Source: Eumeta japonica (Eukaryota > Arthropoda > Insecta > Lepidoptera > Psychidae). Taken from it: DNA of 64,000 nucleotides. The DNA is taken from positions 1 to 64,000 of the forward strand of contig BGZK01000859.1 of NCBI GenBank assembly GCA_005406025.1, given 5' to 3'. The notes below the pieces were generated by a model, which made no database searches, was not told where the DNA came from, and was given only the letters and a program-made list of their open reading frames with translations. Each line of letters begins with the position of its first letter. Position 1 is the stretch's first letter. This document shows, piece after piece, positions 1-9,369 of this stretch. A program made the position numbers and the translations under genes.

Positions 1-768
1 GTATATATTATTTGAAGGACAAACTATGATTATTGTACGTATTTAATATGCAATAAATGTATGAATATGTAAATAAATACTATAGTATATAATAAAAAAA
101 AACTGCTAATACTAATAGTTAAATGAACCCTTTGTATAACATTTTGCAAGTTATATTAATTGTTAAAATTATTAGCACAATTATTTAGTAATAAAAAATT
201 TTATTATTCTTTGTGTCATCTTTTACTTTTTTTATTATATACAATATTCAAATCTTTAACTGTAAATATGGTGCAAAAACATTTGGGCTTATAGTAAAAA
301 TAAAATGTTTTTATAAGCATTTTTGCTTTGTAAAACACAACCAATAATATAGTTCAGATTTATGCGTATTTAAAAAAAATTATCTATTCAAGAAATACTG
401 CGGTGACATCTATTTCCGATTTTAAAATGATAAAATACCACTTATTTCCTTTTTTTACGTTCTGTGAGAACAAGTACTTACATTTGAGTCTTTTGGAGCT
501 GTAAAAAGTTTAAAAGTTCTAAGTCAAAGAAAATAAAAAAGTGCAGTCAAAATCATCCATTATTGCTATATATTTTGAAACTCGCTAATAAATTAAAACC
601 TACACGGTACTTCCTTTTGGAATATATGAGAGATATGCCAAAAAAAACTAGATACTCAAAATATTCAAAAATTACATTCATTATTTTTTACCAATATCTA
701 TTTTGCCAAAGTATTCATCCTGAGCATGATCTCTTGCGTTTATTTTTTTTTTGTTTTTAAGACAAAAT
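1..768. other. AT-rich stretch, no gene seen
   Basis: Long A and T runs with no recognisable coding homology, tandem repeat or transposon end. The one open frame near 563-760 has AT-driven codons and no domain pattern, so I treat it as chance. Confidence 0.6.
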
Positions 769-769
769 A

Positions 770-1156
770 AAAACCGCGCGGTGCTGTTAGAGGAATATAA
801 TGGGCTAGGCAGCATAGACATATTTTTTAATCAAAAAATTAAGTGTTCTGGATGACGTGTGCGGCGCGGCGTTGCTACGAACCGTATACGTGCCTTCAGA
901 CGCTTGTCACATCAATTAATGATACTGGTGAGACACAACTTGTCACATACCACTCAGAACCGCATATTTTTTGATCCTCCAGCACCAGAGTATAGAAATA
1001 CGACCGGTTTTACAAAAATAAAAACGTGGTGACCTTTAGTTTCTGTGTACGTCTCGTATGTGACATTTTGTTCTTGTTGGTCGACTTTCAAAGTACCATA
1101 CGCGCGATTGTCGCTTTGTTTTCGGGTCGTAGTTGTACAGTCACGTTTTTTTACTG
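770..1156 (+). promoter_or_regulatory. Possible promoter / 5' untranslated exon
   Basis: This patch is visibly richer in CpG than its surroundings (for example CCGCGCGG near 774 and GTGCGGCGCGGCG near 860) and has no tandem or dispersed repeat that I can match elsewhere in the window. It ends in a textbook splice donor, CTG|GTAAGTAT, with the break after 1156. Together this could be a first non-coding exon and promoter on the plus strand. No downstream exon was identified, and the same features could belong to an unrecognised transposon end. Weak inference only. Confidence 0.18.
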
Positions 1157-1289
1157 GTAAGTATATCGTATACGTTTTTTCTGGTCTTAGTTGAATTTCT
1201 GTATCATAAATCGGTACAAATCTGCCCAGCGGTCTTTTTACTAATCAGGCGGTTTGTACGGCACCCATCTCGAATGTGAATGACGTTTT

Positions 1290-1490
1290 GTATGTGTAAT
1301 TCTTTGATTCTCTCAGATAATTTTTTTAATTGCTTTAATATTTTCTTGAGTGATTTTGATTTGCGGCCGACCTGTCTTCGCTAAATTTTCATGATTTCCC
1401 GTCCTCTTTTAAACTCAGCAAAATCGATTAAAAACTGTTGCTCGTTATCAGTGACGTATGCCAAGTGTAATTTCATTACCTACTAAGAAA
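1290..1490 (-). pseudogene. Tc1/mariner-like transposase N-terminal scrap
   Basis: Read on the minus strand, the frame at about 1475-1400 gives a segment containing F-A-E-F-K-R-G-R-E. After a stop and a frame change it is followed by K-T-G-R-P-Q-I-K-I-T-Q-E-N-I-K-A-I-K-K-I, then a stop, then E-N-Q-R-I-T. The pairing 'FxEFKRGR' ... 'GRP' ... 'ENIxAIKKI' is the usual linker between the two helix-turn-helix units of mariner transposases. At least two disabling changes are visible and no catalytic part follows. It could be a Tc1-like rather than a mariner-like relic. No terminal repeat was located. Confidence 0.4.
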
Positions 1491-1699
1491 AGATATTTTT
1501 GATTTTGATTTGGTGAACAAGCAGACTTACCAAAAGTAGTAACCACAGTTCAAAATAATCACGTCGATTGAGTTCCATTAATGTAAGCAAAATTTCCTCC
1601 AGATTCTCACAAAAATAAGCATTTTGTCAGTATCGAATTATCGACAAAGGTTTTTAAAATTTCTTTTGACATATATACTCCTATACACCTCGTAATTAT

Positions 1700-2830
1700 G
1701 AAATTAGACAAGAAAAAAGATCTCACAACACTAGAAGAGGAAAACATCTGAATATTGGTAATTCGTAGTTATATCAAATGAAGAAATATTTTATTTTGGT
1801 AATTGCAAACTTACACTTGCAATCGGCATGTCGACCGTGATGTAGACGACATTCGTTGACTCGAGAGGATTAGCAAATATTGAAAACCTAAGCAAGCGTT
1901 AGTTTTCTATTTATCTTAACCGCCATTCAATCAATTACAATCTCCACGTAGGTTTCATGCCAATTAGGCTCATATCTAGGAATGTGCAGATAGTCACACC
2001 ATCAGGGTGTCAGGAGCGCTAAAACTACCAACAGATGATAATACTTTAATACTTCAATACGAAACAATATTCAATTCGTTGCATGAGGATTCGTAGTGGA
2101 AAAACAGATTCAAGGGTCAGTGATGGATTGATGCTGTAAGTTATTACGTGTCGCAGGCAAGCGTCCAATAATGTATTTCCGAGAAATAACACTGTATACA
2201 ATAGAATACTAATATTGCATTCGATTTTCAAGCAGGAACAGTACTTTCAGACGTTGTGGACTACCAATACAAAAAAAAAAAAAATGATTTTCGAAGTCAA
2301 AACCACATGCACCAGAAAACTAATAGAACTTTCCACCGCGCTAATATACAGCTAACGAAGTCAATTTACAGCATAAAACACATAAACGAGCACGTCTTCT
2401 GATTGAATCGAATTATCTTACTTCCTTTGAAATTGAATATCGTCTTTAATATTTTAAGTAAGTCCTTCCGGTATTGCCAGTGCACGTCACGAGTTGATTC
2501 ATAGAGGAGGAAGAACTTCGAAATTGCAAGGTCAAATCATGTTTGTCTGTTTTTTTTTTTTAAAATTTTTCGCGAACTTTATGAATAAAAACTCACAGTT
2601 TCTATATTTTTTGGACTAAGAATTGATTTTTATGACTAATCTGGATATTGACGATATTTCATTATAACATGGATTTTCTTAATGTTTAGTTTTTTATAAT
2701 ATTTGATGCATTAGAAAAAAATTGGTGCAGTTAGTATGAAGAAAATTTAAATTACGTATATTCATAAGCACATCTGACCAGCGCGAATGGTTCTTAGGTG
2801 GTCATTTTTAATTTTTTTATATATGTAAAC
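1700..2830. other. No gene or repeat recognised
   Basis: AT-rich sequence with short poly-A/poly-T runs (for example 2270-2285 and 2550-2565). No open frame resembles a known family, and no terminal inverted repeat or array was seen. Confidence 0.5.
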
Positions 2831-2962
2831 TCATATTTTATGTCGAAGAAAAAGGTTTTTCCTGTTTTATAAGTAAAAACTTGCAGTAAATATTCTTTGG
2901 TTGTTCTATATGTATCTGGCTGGTTTTGATTCCAATAAATGTGACTTTAAAAAAAAATAGTT

Positions 2963-2985
2963 GTCTGTAAAGTCGGTTTACGGAC
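2963..2985 (-). repeat. Hairpin at the 3' end of the Helentron-like element
   Basis: GTCTGTAAA pairs with TTTACGGAC (one G-T wobble) around the loop GTCGG. A short stem-loop just inside the 3' end is the expected Helitron/Helentron termination signal. Confidence 0.6.
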
Positions 2986-2993
2986 GGTAGTTC

Positions 2994-3007
2994 GACGTGA
3001 CAACGTC
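2994..3007 (-). repeat. Inner 3' inverted repeat GACGTGACAACGTC
   Basis: A 14-bp exact inverted partner of 4083-4096. It lies about 35 bp inside the left edge, making the repeat pair asymmetric with respect to the element ends. Confidence 0.75.
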
Positions 3008-3188
3008 AAACATTACGGTAATATAATATACAGAAGGAGTGGAAGGAAAATGAAATGAAAACAAGTTCATTATTAATTAAAATTTATTTGCACTCAGAAT
3101 CGAAATATGTTTATTACTTAAATGAACAGATTATTTATAAGAATGGGCTTTCAACAATTTGTTTATATCTTACGTACATGTGTGATAT

Positions 3189-3460
3189 TCAATTGCCTTC
3201 AATCTGTGTTATTCTGTTAAGGATAGGACGATGATCGGAAAAGTAGGAAATGAAAGGAAGTGTTTCAAGTGTAATGTGCCTTGAAAAAGTCAAATCGATG
3301 GTTGTTCCTCTCAGCGTTGTTGATTTATTAACATCTGACGCGCAGTCGAGATCGTACATATCTTTCATGAATTTGAGGAATTTGTCATATGTTTTCACGT
3401 TTGAGTTGAAATCGCCACAAAGAAGAATCGGTACATCAGGACCCACTTGCAAGAACGTTT
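3189..3460 (-). pseudogene. Endonuclease/exonuclease/phosphatase (EEP) domain, C-terminal fragment
   Basis: The minus-strand frame ending at 3189 contains, in order, C-G-D-F-N (near 3419-3405), S-T-T-L-R-G-T-T-I-D-L-T-F (near 3323-3285) and Y-F-S-D-H-R-P (near 3245-3225), then a natural stop. These are the GDFN, IDhhh and SDH motifs of the C-terminal half of EEP nucleases, a metal-dependent DNA-nicking fold. Family members are about 220-250 residues; only about 85 recognisable residues remain, so the catalytic N-terminal half is missing. The residues upstream of position 3460 look non-coding. A pyrimidine-rich stretch followed by TTGCAAG just upstream on this strand could be a splice acceptor. 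The fragment sits inside the Helentron-like element and shares its strand, matching elements that carry this domain downstream of the helicase. Confidence 0.75.
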
Positions 3461-4082
3461 TTAAAACAATAAAATTAGAATAATAAAATAAATTCATACA
3501 ATTGTTACTTTAAAAACCCGCCAAACCTGCTTGTTATAATAGTATGTATCGCATTGTTCGTTAACTTGTTATTCTGAATGGATTGTTATGGCAAGTGTGA
3601 GGTTAAACATCAATATTTAACAATGTTTACGAGCGACACAAGGAGAAAAGTTAATTGTTTATACTATCAATTATATGAATCTTCATTATTTTCAGTCAAT
3701 TGTAACATAACCGATCATTACTGCAGCCGACCGAGGCTACTTTTAAATAATAAATAATAAAAAAACTAAAGAAATATTAATGAAAGATTAAACACAAACT
3801 TGAACAATGAGATTTTTAAATGCAAGAATTACTCACTATTATTGTTGCAATATTAAACACACATGAAAATCACAATAAAATTCCACTTCACTTTATAAAC
3901 ATTTGACGTAAACAGTTCACGTGTATCTTTAGTGCTAGGCTGATCGAGTAGAGGGGAGATAGATGCAGCACGAAACGAATTGAGCCGACCACTCGAGCCT
4001 CGCTTGCGGAACGGGACATCGAGCGTAACGGGACAATGACGTCAACTTTTTCGTGCATGCAGCCCGTAATATCGAGTTATTA

Positions 4083-4096
4083 GACGTTGTCACGTC
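4083..4096 (-). repeat. Terminal 5' inverted repeat GACGTTGTCACGTC
   Basis: Exact inverted partner of 2994-3007. The mariner leader sequence resumes within a few bases to its right, which fixes the element edge. Confidence 0.75.
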
Positions 4097-4204
4097 AAAA
4101 ATAAATATAAAAACCGTGTCTCACAATTTTTTGATTGTTTTCCTTTTCACCAAAATGAGTGAATCCACCGTAAAAATTCGATACAATTTAAAGTTTTCGT
4201 AAGT

Positions 4205-4292
4205 GTCGCCAAAACAGCACAAAGCTGGTTTAAGCATTTTCAGTCCCGTAGTTTTTATGTCAAAGAAGAATTTCTCTCTGGTCGCCTTGTTA
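4205..4292 (+). pseudogene. Mariner transposase, N-terminal piece (copy 1)
   Basis: The frame starting C-GCC-AAA-ACA reads A-K-T-A-Q-S-W-F-K-H-F-Q-S-R-S-F-Y-V-K-E and then E-F-L-S-G-R-L-V. This is the W-F-K-x-F-x-S-G ... SGRPV linker of mariner transposases, which joins two DNA-binding helix-turn-helix units. It stops at the TTA at 4290-4292, where the nested element begins. The same frame resumes after 4875: removing the insert plus one TTA joins 'GRLV' to 'TNKVNDIL' without a shift. The upstream leader (about 4111-4200) matches the leader of the other two copies. Confidence 0.7.
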
Positions 4293-4875
4293 GGGTGCGG
4301 CCTGGAGGCGAGCGATATCTGGAGCTACAGCGACAGCGGGCGGGCGCGACGAGCGAGCTTATTATTGAGCGGAATGCGAGCGATGTTGGCAGAGCGCGGC
4401 ATTAAGCTGTTTGCGTTTTCCGCGGCGACGCCGCTAATTCAGGGTTGTGTATATAATGAGTTAATTTTTTTTTTGCAAAACATTAATCTCAGCTGTGTTA
4501 TCAAAACTAGCTATATGGAACAGTGAAAATCAACACCTTACAAATATTCAAATTTTTATACAGTCTTTCTTGTGTATTCATAAATTATTTAAGGGTATTT
4601 TCTTAAATCTTTATGAATGTCGTAAAATTCATCTTTTTGGTTTTTTTCTTTGTTAAAATGATACACTTCTTTTTTACTCGATAATAAATCTTACGTTCTT
4701 TATAATGTTCTTTCTAATAAATATTCTCGTGGACGTACATTAAATAAAGATATCTTTTCAGCACACTAATCACGAGCGAATATTGCTCAACTCGAGGCCA
4801 CTAAAGATCGCTGTCGCTGTATCGACGCTCCGCCTCGCTGCTGCCACGTAGCCCGCTTGGTTCTAAGCCGCGACC
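4293..4875. mobile_element. 583-bp Harbinger-like non-autonomous element with TTA duplication
   Basis: The insert is bounded by TTA on both sides (4290-4292 and 4876-4878), and the interrupted mariner frame is restored exactly when the insert and one TTA are removed. The ends read GGGTGCGGCCTGGA on the left and, inverted, GGTCGCGGCTTAGA on the right (10 of 14 identical). A perfect 12-bp subterminal inverted repeat, ACAGCGACAGCG, lies at 4327-4338 and 4809-4820. A 3-bp TTA/TAA duplication with G-rich ends is typical of PIF/Harbinger elements. No transposase frame is present, so it would be a MITE-like passenger. Both ends are GC-rich and the middle is AT-rich. Confidence 0.6.
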
Positions 4876-5514
4876 TTACGAATAAGGTCAATGACATTTT
4901 AGAAAAAGAAGAGCAAGATCGGCATATTAGTTTTTATGACATAGCTCAAGAGCTAGGAATTGAACACAAAACAGACTCATTTGAAAAAAGCAGGATATAT
5001 ATAAAAGCTCGATACTTGGATCCCATACTAGCTCATTGAAAGAAATTTAATGAATCATGTATTCATTTGCGATACTCTAATGAAATGTAGTAAAACCGAA
5101 TAGTTTTTGAAAAGATTGATCACTGGTGATGAAAAACGGATTACCTACGACAAGAACGGTCGGAATTGATATCAACAGAAAGGGTGTGGTTTTTCATCAT
5201 GATAACGGCAGACCACACATATCTGTAGCCACTCAACAAATATTAAGAGTTTTCTTGTGAAGTGTTAATGTATCCATCATATAGAGTTGACCTTACACCC
5301 TTAGATTTTCACCTGTTTCGGTCTCTTCAGAAATTTTCAGGTGGTGATGGCTTAACATCAAGAGAAGATTGTCAAAATTACTGGTCGCAGTTTTATGATC
5401 AGAAGTTCCAAAATTTCTGCAGCAATGGGAATATATCACTACCGACAAAACGGAAACAAGTTGTTGAACTGAATGGCATACATATTACAATTAAATATGA
5501 ATAAAATATGATGG
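4876..5514 (+). pseudogene. Mariner transposase, main piece (copy 1), internally deleted
   Basis: The piece begins T-N-K-V-N-D-I-L-E-K, continuing E-Q-D-R-H-I-S-F-Y-D-I-A-Q-E-L-G-I-E-H-K-T, the second helix-turn-helix. After frame damage it has L-I-T-G-D-E-K-R-I-T-Y-D-K (around 5115-5155), containing the first catalytic Asp. It then jumps to V-F-H-H-D-N-G-R-P-H (around 5189-5220), containing the second Asp, and to D-L-T-P-L-D-F-H-L-F-R-S-L-Q (around 5288-5335), containing the third. The conserved WWDWKG block between the first two Asp motifs is missing, so several hundred bases were deleted near 5165. Stops and frameshifts (for example TGA near 5257) rule out function. The C-terminal K-Q-V-V-E-L-N-G-I-H-I is the expected last block. 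Confidence 0.82.
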
Positions 5515-5864
5515 AAAATTGTCCTCAATCTGTATATAAAATACAAAACAACTTTTTCCCAAACCCTATATTTGATATTATTTATATTATGCAATAAAGT
5601 ATGCAAATAAAAATTATTCATATTAATGATAATGATGAACATGGTTCTCTATAAAGAAATGCAGCCAGTCATTTTAGAAAATTAAACAAAACCTTTGTAC
5701 AAAGAAATGCACTACATACGGAATTGGGTTTTTGAAAATTTTTTTTTTTTGAAAAATGGAAAGATCATATATTAGTTTTATAACAAAACAATTTTTATTT
5801 TTTTTTCTGCAATAATTAAAAAGCTATATCAAAATAAAAATTAATTTTTGAATCCAGTACCGAA

Positions 5865-6340
5865 GACGCGCCGACAACTCCCGAACAAATCTGAGTGCGT
5901 GTGACGTCATAATGTTAGTTGTCACTCGTAGTAGTATACGGAGATAATAAGTGTAGTGCTTTTTGAGTTTTGATTTATTTTATTCTGTCGTTGTTAAATA
6001 CTCAAAAATATATAAAAATGTCAAATCTCAAAAGTTACCGCTCTTGTTTTGTACCATTATGTACAAATACTACAAAGACAACTCCGGAAAAAATGTTTTT
6101 AAATGTTCCTCAAGACGAGAAATGTCGAAAAAAATGGTTTCAAGCAGTGCTCCGAGATAATCCTAAAACAAAATCGAACTTTTTTGTTGTGAAGATCACT
6201 TGATGTAAGTATTTCATATTCATATGGTCATTAGTTACATAAAATAGCTGTAAACGCTGCACTGTTATGGAATTGCTATAACATTATGACGTCACAAGTA
6301 TGGTGGCCAATCGTGGCGCGTTCACAGTCACGTGATTTTT
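5865..6340 (+). mobile_element. Inverted-repeat element carrying a THAP exon
   Basis: An exact 18-bp inverted repeat, TGTGACGTCATAATGTTA, lies at 5900-5917 and 6279-6296. Outside it both arms share CGCGCC and then AT-rich sequence that can be aligned with gaps, so the arms probably extend well beyond the limits given. The space between them holds one THAP-domain exon (6018-6204). Inverted-repeat arms around a THAP exon suggest a deleted P-element-like transposon or a MITE derived from one. The true ends and target duplication were not found. Confidence 0.55.
6018..6204 (+). pseudogene. THAP-type zinc-finger exon (P-element transposase-like), frameshifted
   Basis: An ATG in the context TATAAAAATGTC starts M-S-N-L-K-S-Y-R-S-C-F-V-P-L-C. 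The Cys pair is C-x4-C and is followed by N-V-P-Q-D-E-K-C-R-K-K-W-F. The final zinc ligands, C-E-D-H, lie one frame off: the six-T run at 6180-6185 is one base short, after which C-C-E-D-H-L is read directly up to a splice donor GTAAGT (6205-6210). All elements of the C2CH THAP domain (C-x4-C ... W ... C-x2-H) are present in about 60 residues, and the donor in the expected place suggests the first exon of a multi-exon transposase. THAP domains bind DNA at the N-terminus of P-element transposases and some host proteins. The frameshift and lack of downstream exons make it a relic. Confidence 0.7.
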
Positions 6341-6889
6341 TTAAAAATTTTATCAATTTTTAATCGCTTATAATTAATTGAAAAAAATTTTTTTTTCGTT
6401 TTTCAAATAACATATCAATAAAATTAATAATTAAGTTTTAAAATACATAAAAAAAATAAATATTTTTTTTTTTCAAATTCTCAATTTTGTATTAGTTTTG
6501 TATTGTGAAATTAGGGATAGTTAGGTGTATACTAACATTCTTTTTCCGGTTTAAAGGGGTAAATAAAAGGTTTTGATAAATAATTATACGACAATCTATA
6601 ATACGTAGTTGGTATTAAGTATATTTTATTATTATTTACTGTTACGCATTACTATTGAATTAGAGTAATTGCATAATTTTGTGTCTATGTATTTACCTAA
6701 GTAGAGCCATAACTATATATTAAATTTTAAATGCGTTAAAATATAGTTAAAACGCTTACGTAAAAATACGACGCGAAAAAGTGCACAAGCAAAGCATATC
6801 TTGGTGACATATATTTTTGTTGAAAAGTTCAGTTTTTCGACTATAAGTCAAAAATGGTATCACAATGAAAGGATCATAATGAAAATAAT

Positions 6890-7345
6890 TTCCTTTGAAA
6901 GTATTTATTAGGCCTTACTTTTGAAAATTTTTTATTCGTCATATATCATATTTTTTGGATATATAGTTTAAAAGATAAAGGGGGATAGTTTATACTATTT
7001 TCGGAGCGATTATTTCCTAATATATTCAATTAGTAAAAAGATTGTTTAGAAATATTAAAGTGTTTTTAAAGAACTGTCGAAATATGTGCCACACGTTAAC
7101 GTTTGCTGAAAAAAAATCTTTTTCAGTTTCTTTTACATGTTTGGAGTGTCTCCCCTAGAAATATTTACTCTTGTTAATTACTAAATTAAGGAGCGGCTTA
7201 TAGAAGACACTTGTTTTCTAGATTTCATGAACACGCATTTTGTAGTTTTTGAGTAAAATATCCATAACATACGGATGAACGGACGGATATGACGAAATTA
7301 TAAGGATTCCGCTTTTGCCATTTTGGCTACAGAATCCTAGAAACA
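6890..7345 (-). repeat. Dispersed repeat family A (copy 1)
   Basis: The reverse complement shares the series 'GGAACCC/TTCCG ... GACGGACGGA ... CCCTAGAAATA ... AACGTGTGGCACATATTT' with 41575-42345. The stretch at 7260-7345 carries the motif 'GACGGATATGACG...AAGGATTCCG'. It has no coding content and looks like a non-autonomous or 3'-truncated retroelement. Confidence 0.6.
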
Positions 7346-7349
7346 GTAT

Positions 7350-7885
7350 TCAATATTATAAGTTTTCATTATTTTTACACGTCAACAAGATAAAATAAAT
7401 AAACAAATAAAATCCAACGATTTTAACTTAATGTTATCGAGGGAATTATTTTACGTATTTGCATCTTTTATCTACTAACAAAAAAAAAAGAAATGTTGCC
7501 TTTGAGGTACGGAAAACTAACTTATTGGAATGTGAAATCCTCTTTTCTACTCTTACTTGAAAATAAGATTTCGTCTAGATCTGAAGTCTGAAGTGATCTC
7601 TGGAAATTTATTAAATGAAATAAAACAGGAGTAATATTCTAGCAGTGGACATGCATTTCTGCGACTTTTAAAAAGATTTCTGTTTTTTATGCTATGAATT
7701 TATGACGCGAACACTTAAAAATAATTTTCGTACTCAACTGAATAAAAATTACGTAATATACGATATTTCATGGAAAATATAGCAAAAACCTCATAGGTCC
7801 TTGAGTTCTGGGTGTCTACCACTAACATGTATAGTAATATGTATGTGTACAGAGCAATGCATGTATCAAAAACCCAACATACGAA
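7350..7885. other. No feature recognised
   Basis: AT-rich sequence without a supported gene, array or transposon end. Confidence 0.5.
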
Positions 7886-7889
7886 ATAT

Positions 7890-8240
7890 TATCGAGGCTG
7901 AAGACGTTGAAAACGGATACGCCTACATAGGCCTCATTTTAAATTTCCATCGGAACGTTATTAAATTCCATCGAGCGGGTCGTTAAAGCCGGCCAGTGTT
8001 CGCACCGGAATCCGGTGAAAAGCCGAAAATTAATCCGGAGTGTAACTACATGGGGCGGTGAGACATCAAAGAAACTTTTGATATGGGTCAGTGTTAATGG
8101 CGTCTTGCAGGCCGCATTATAGCATGAGTAATGGCCGCCCGGCAGCTTCCGGTGGCAATATGCTTTGATGTTATGCGAACTAATTAAAGTCCTCAGCAGA
8201 TACAAACTATACGCGACGTAGACCCTGTCGTTCCTGAGTT
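7890..8240. other. GC-richer unique-looking patch
   Basis: Base composition is more balanced than the surroundings (for example GCCGGCCAGTGTTCGCACCGG near 7989). It has no match elsewhere in the window and no coding pattern; the minus-strand frame at 7939-8205 resembles nothing known. It ends with CTAATTAAAG (8179-8188), a homeodomain-type core. Candidate conserved non-coding DNA, by composition only. Confidence 0.3.
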
Positions 8241-8249
8241 TTCATTATT

Positions 8250-8935
8250 GTGACAAAAATGCATTGAACACGTTTCATGACTACTAAATAAAAAAAATGT
8301 CTTTTTTTAATGCAATCGCCGCTAGTGCACCGCTAGTAACTGCTGGCAGACCACGTATCGGGGTGGTCAGTGGTACTATGCAATTCTGGGTTTTTAGATA
8401 TTGTAAAAGTTGTATGAATGAACCTCTTAAAATTGATAGAATTATTTTCCATATATAATTATCTATTGTATTACGAATACTTGCATTTTTATTTTTAATA
8501 AAACATTAGACATACAAAATGGATCTTTTCATGCGTCTTTTCGCAAATATTCATAATCTCCTCCCCTTATATAACAATTTTACCAAAGGAACCACAGTCA
8601 TTGAAGTAGCCGTTTCTGAGAAAAATAGCTTGGAACATCTACGGTAGAACTGTTGTACTGACAACCTCAGAACATCTGACATGTAGGTACAGCGTTTACT
8701 AACCTTAATAAACCAAAATTCTCTCTTCAAAGATCGATAAACAGTTTATGTCGTAGATATTTAAAATTCAGATTTGACCCTTAACGCCTATATATAAAAA
8801 GATACAGCTTAAAAAAAATCTGAAAATGTAAAAAAAAATATTATAAAATAGTCAACTGCGTTTCAAGGCAAATTGCTTGTTGACATATCCCCATATCAAC
8901 CTTCTCTGTTTAATAGAAATATTTTAAGAATATGA
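8250..8935. other. No feature recognised
   Basis: AT-rich with scattered unique sequence. No coding homology or repeat edge was found. Confidence 0.5.
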
Positions 8936-8964
8936 AATCAAATCAAATTAATAGATCTCTATTT

Positions 8965-9365
8965 TATATATAACTAGCTGGCTTGGCAGACGTTGTTCTG
9001 CAGTTTCTTGTAGGTGACTTGCCCGTATAATTAATTCCCGCAGCTGCATGGACGCAGAATTGTTTTTTTATTCCTTTTGTACTGATCGATGACAATTTCA
9101 ATCCCGGTATCATCTTCGATTTTGCTCCCGATCTCGATTGCGGTTCTACTTTTGATTAATTTCCAATAAATTAACCGATATTAAGGGTTTTTTTCACGCT
9201 GGCATTTTAAAAATATCACGATAAAAAGTACCCTAAATTGTCCAGTAAGCTCCTCTACCTTTCAATGAAAGTTGCGTAGTGATCAATTTAGCCGTTTCGA
9301 AGATATCTTAGACAAATAGACAGACGGACAGATACAAAATTATTTTATTTCATACTAGCCTTGTC
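8965..9365 (-). repeat. Dispersed repeat (family B core plus LINE-like tail)
   Basis: It starts with 'ACTAGCTGGCTTGGCAGACG' and contains, inverted, the family B end (CCCGCAGCTGCATGGACGCAGAATT) followed by quasi-hexamer text such as 'CCCGATCTCGATTGCGG'. It closes with 'GACAGACGGACAG' (about 9322-9334), a tail common in insect retroelement ends. Confidence 0.55.
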
Positions 9366-9369
9366 CTGA

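Larger units (their letters stand above)
2960..4096 (-). mobile_element. Helentron/Helitron2-like element inserted in mariner copy 1
   Basis: Both edges are marked by a perfect 14-bp inverted repeat, GACGTGACAACGTC (2994-3007 and 4083-4096). At the right edge, which is the 5' end on the minus strand, the repeat is terminal. At the left edge it lies about 35 bp inside the end, and the end itself holds a hairpin with a 9-bp stem (2963-2971 with 2977-2985). Asymmetric terminal repeats plus a hairpin near the 3' end, and no clear target duplication, is the published layout of Helentrons. These elements encode an exonuclease-endonuclease-phosphatase domain, and a fragment of such a domain lies inside (3189-3460, same strand). 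The helicase is absent, so this would be an internally deleted, non-autonomous copy. The insertion edges are fixed by the interrupted mariner. The alternative is another inverted-repeat element that captured the domain. Confidence 0.6.
2839..5568 (+). mobile_element. Mariner transposon (copy 1), split twice by nested insertions
   Basis: The mariner survives in three pieces. Piece 1 (about 2839-2958) matches the 5' untranslated end of the minus-strand mariners ending near 41558 and 52376, sharing the layout 'TTGCAGTA...GTATCTGGCTGGTTTTGAT'. Piece 2 (about 4097-4292) continues with the leader and the first transposase codons. Piece 3 (4876-5568) carries the rest of the coding region and a 3' end reading CTTTTTCCCAAACCCTATA, the expected inverted-repeat type. 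The gaps are filled by a Helentron-like element (about 2960-4096) and a 583-bp element (4293-4875). The remaining mariner adds up to about 1 kb, so part of the coding middle is also lost. Piece order, strand and shared sequence with two other copies make this a secure call; the exact 5' terminus is approximate. Confidence 0.8.
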
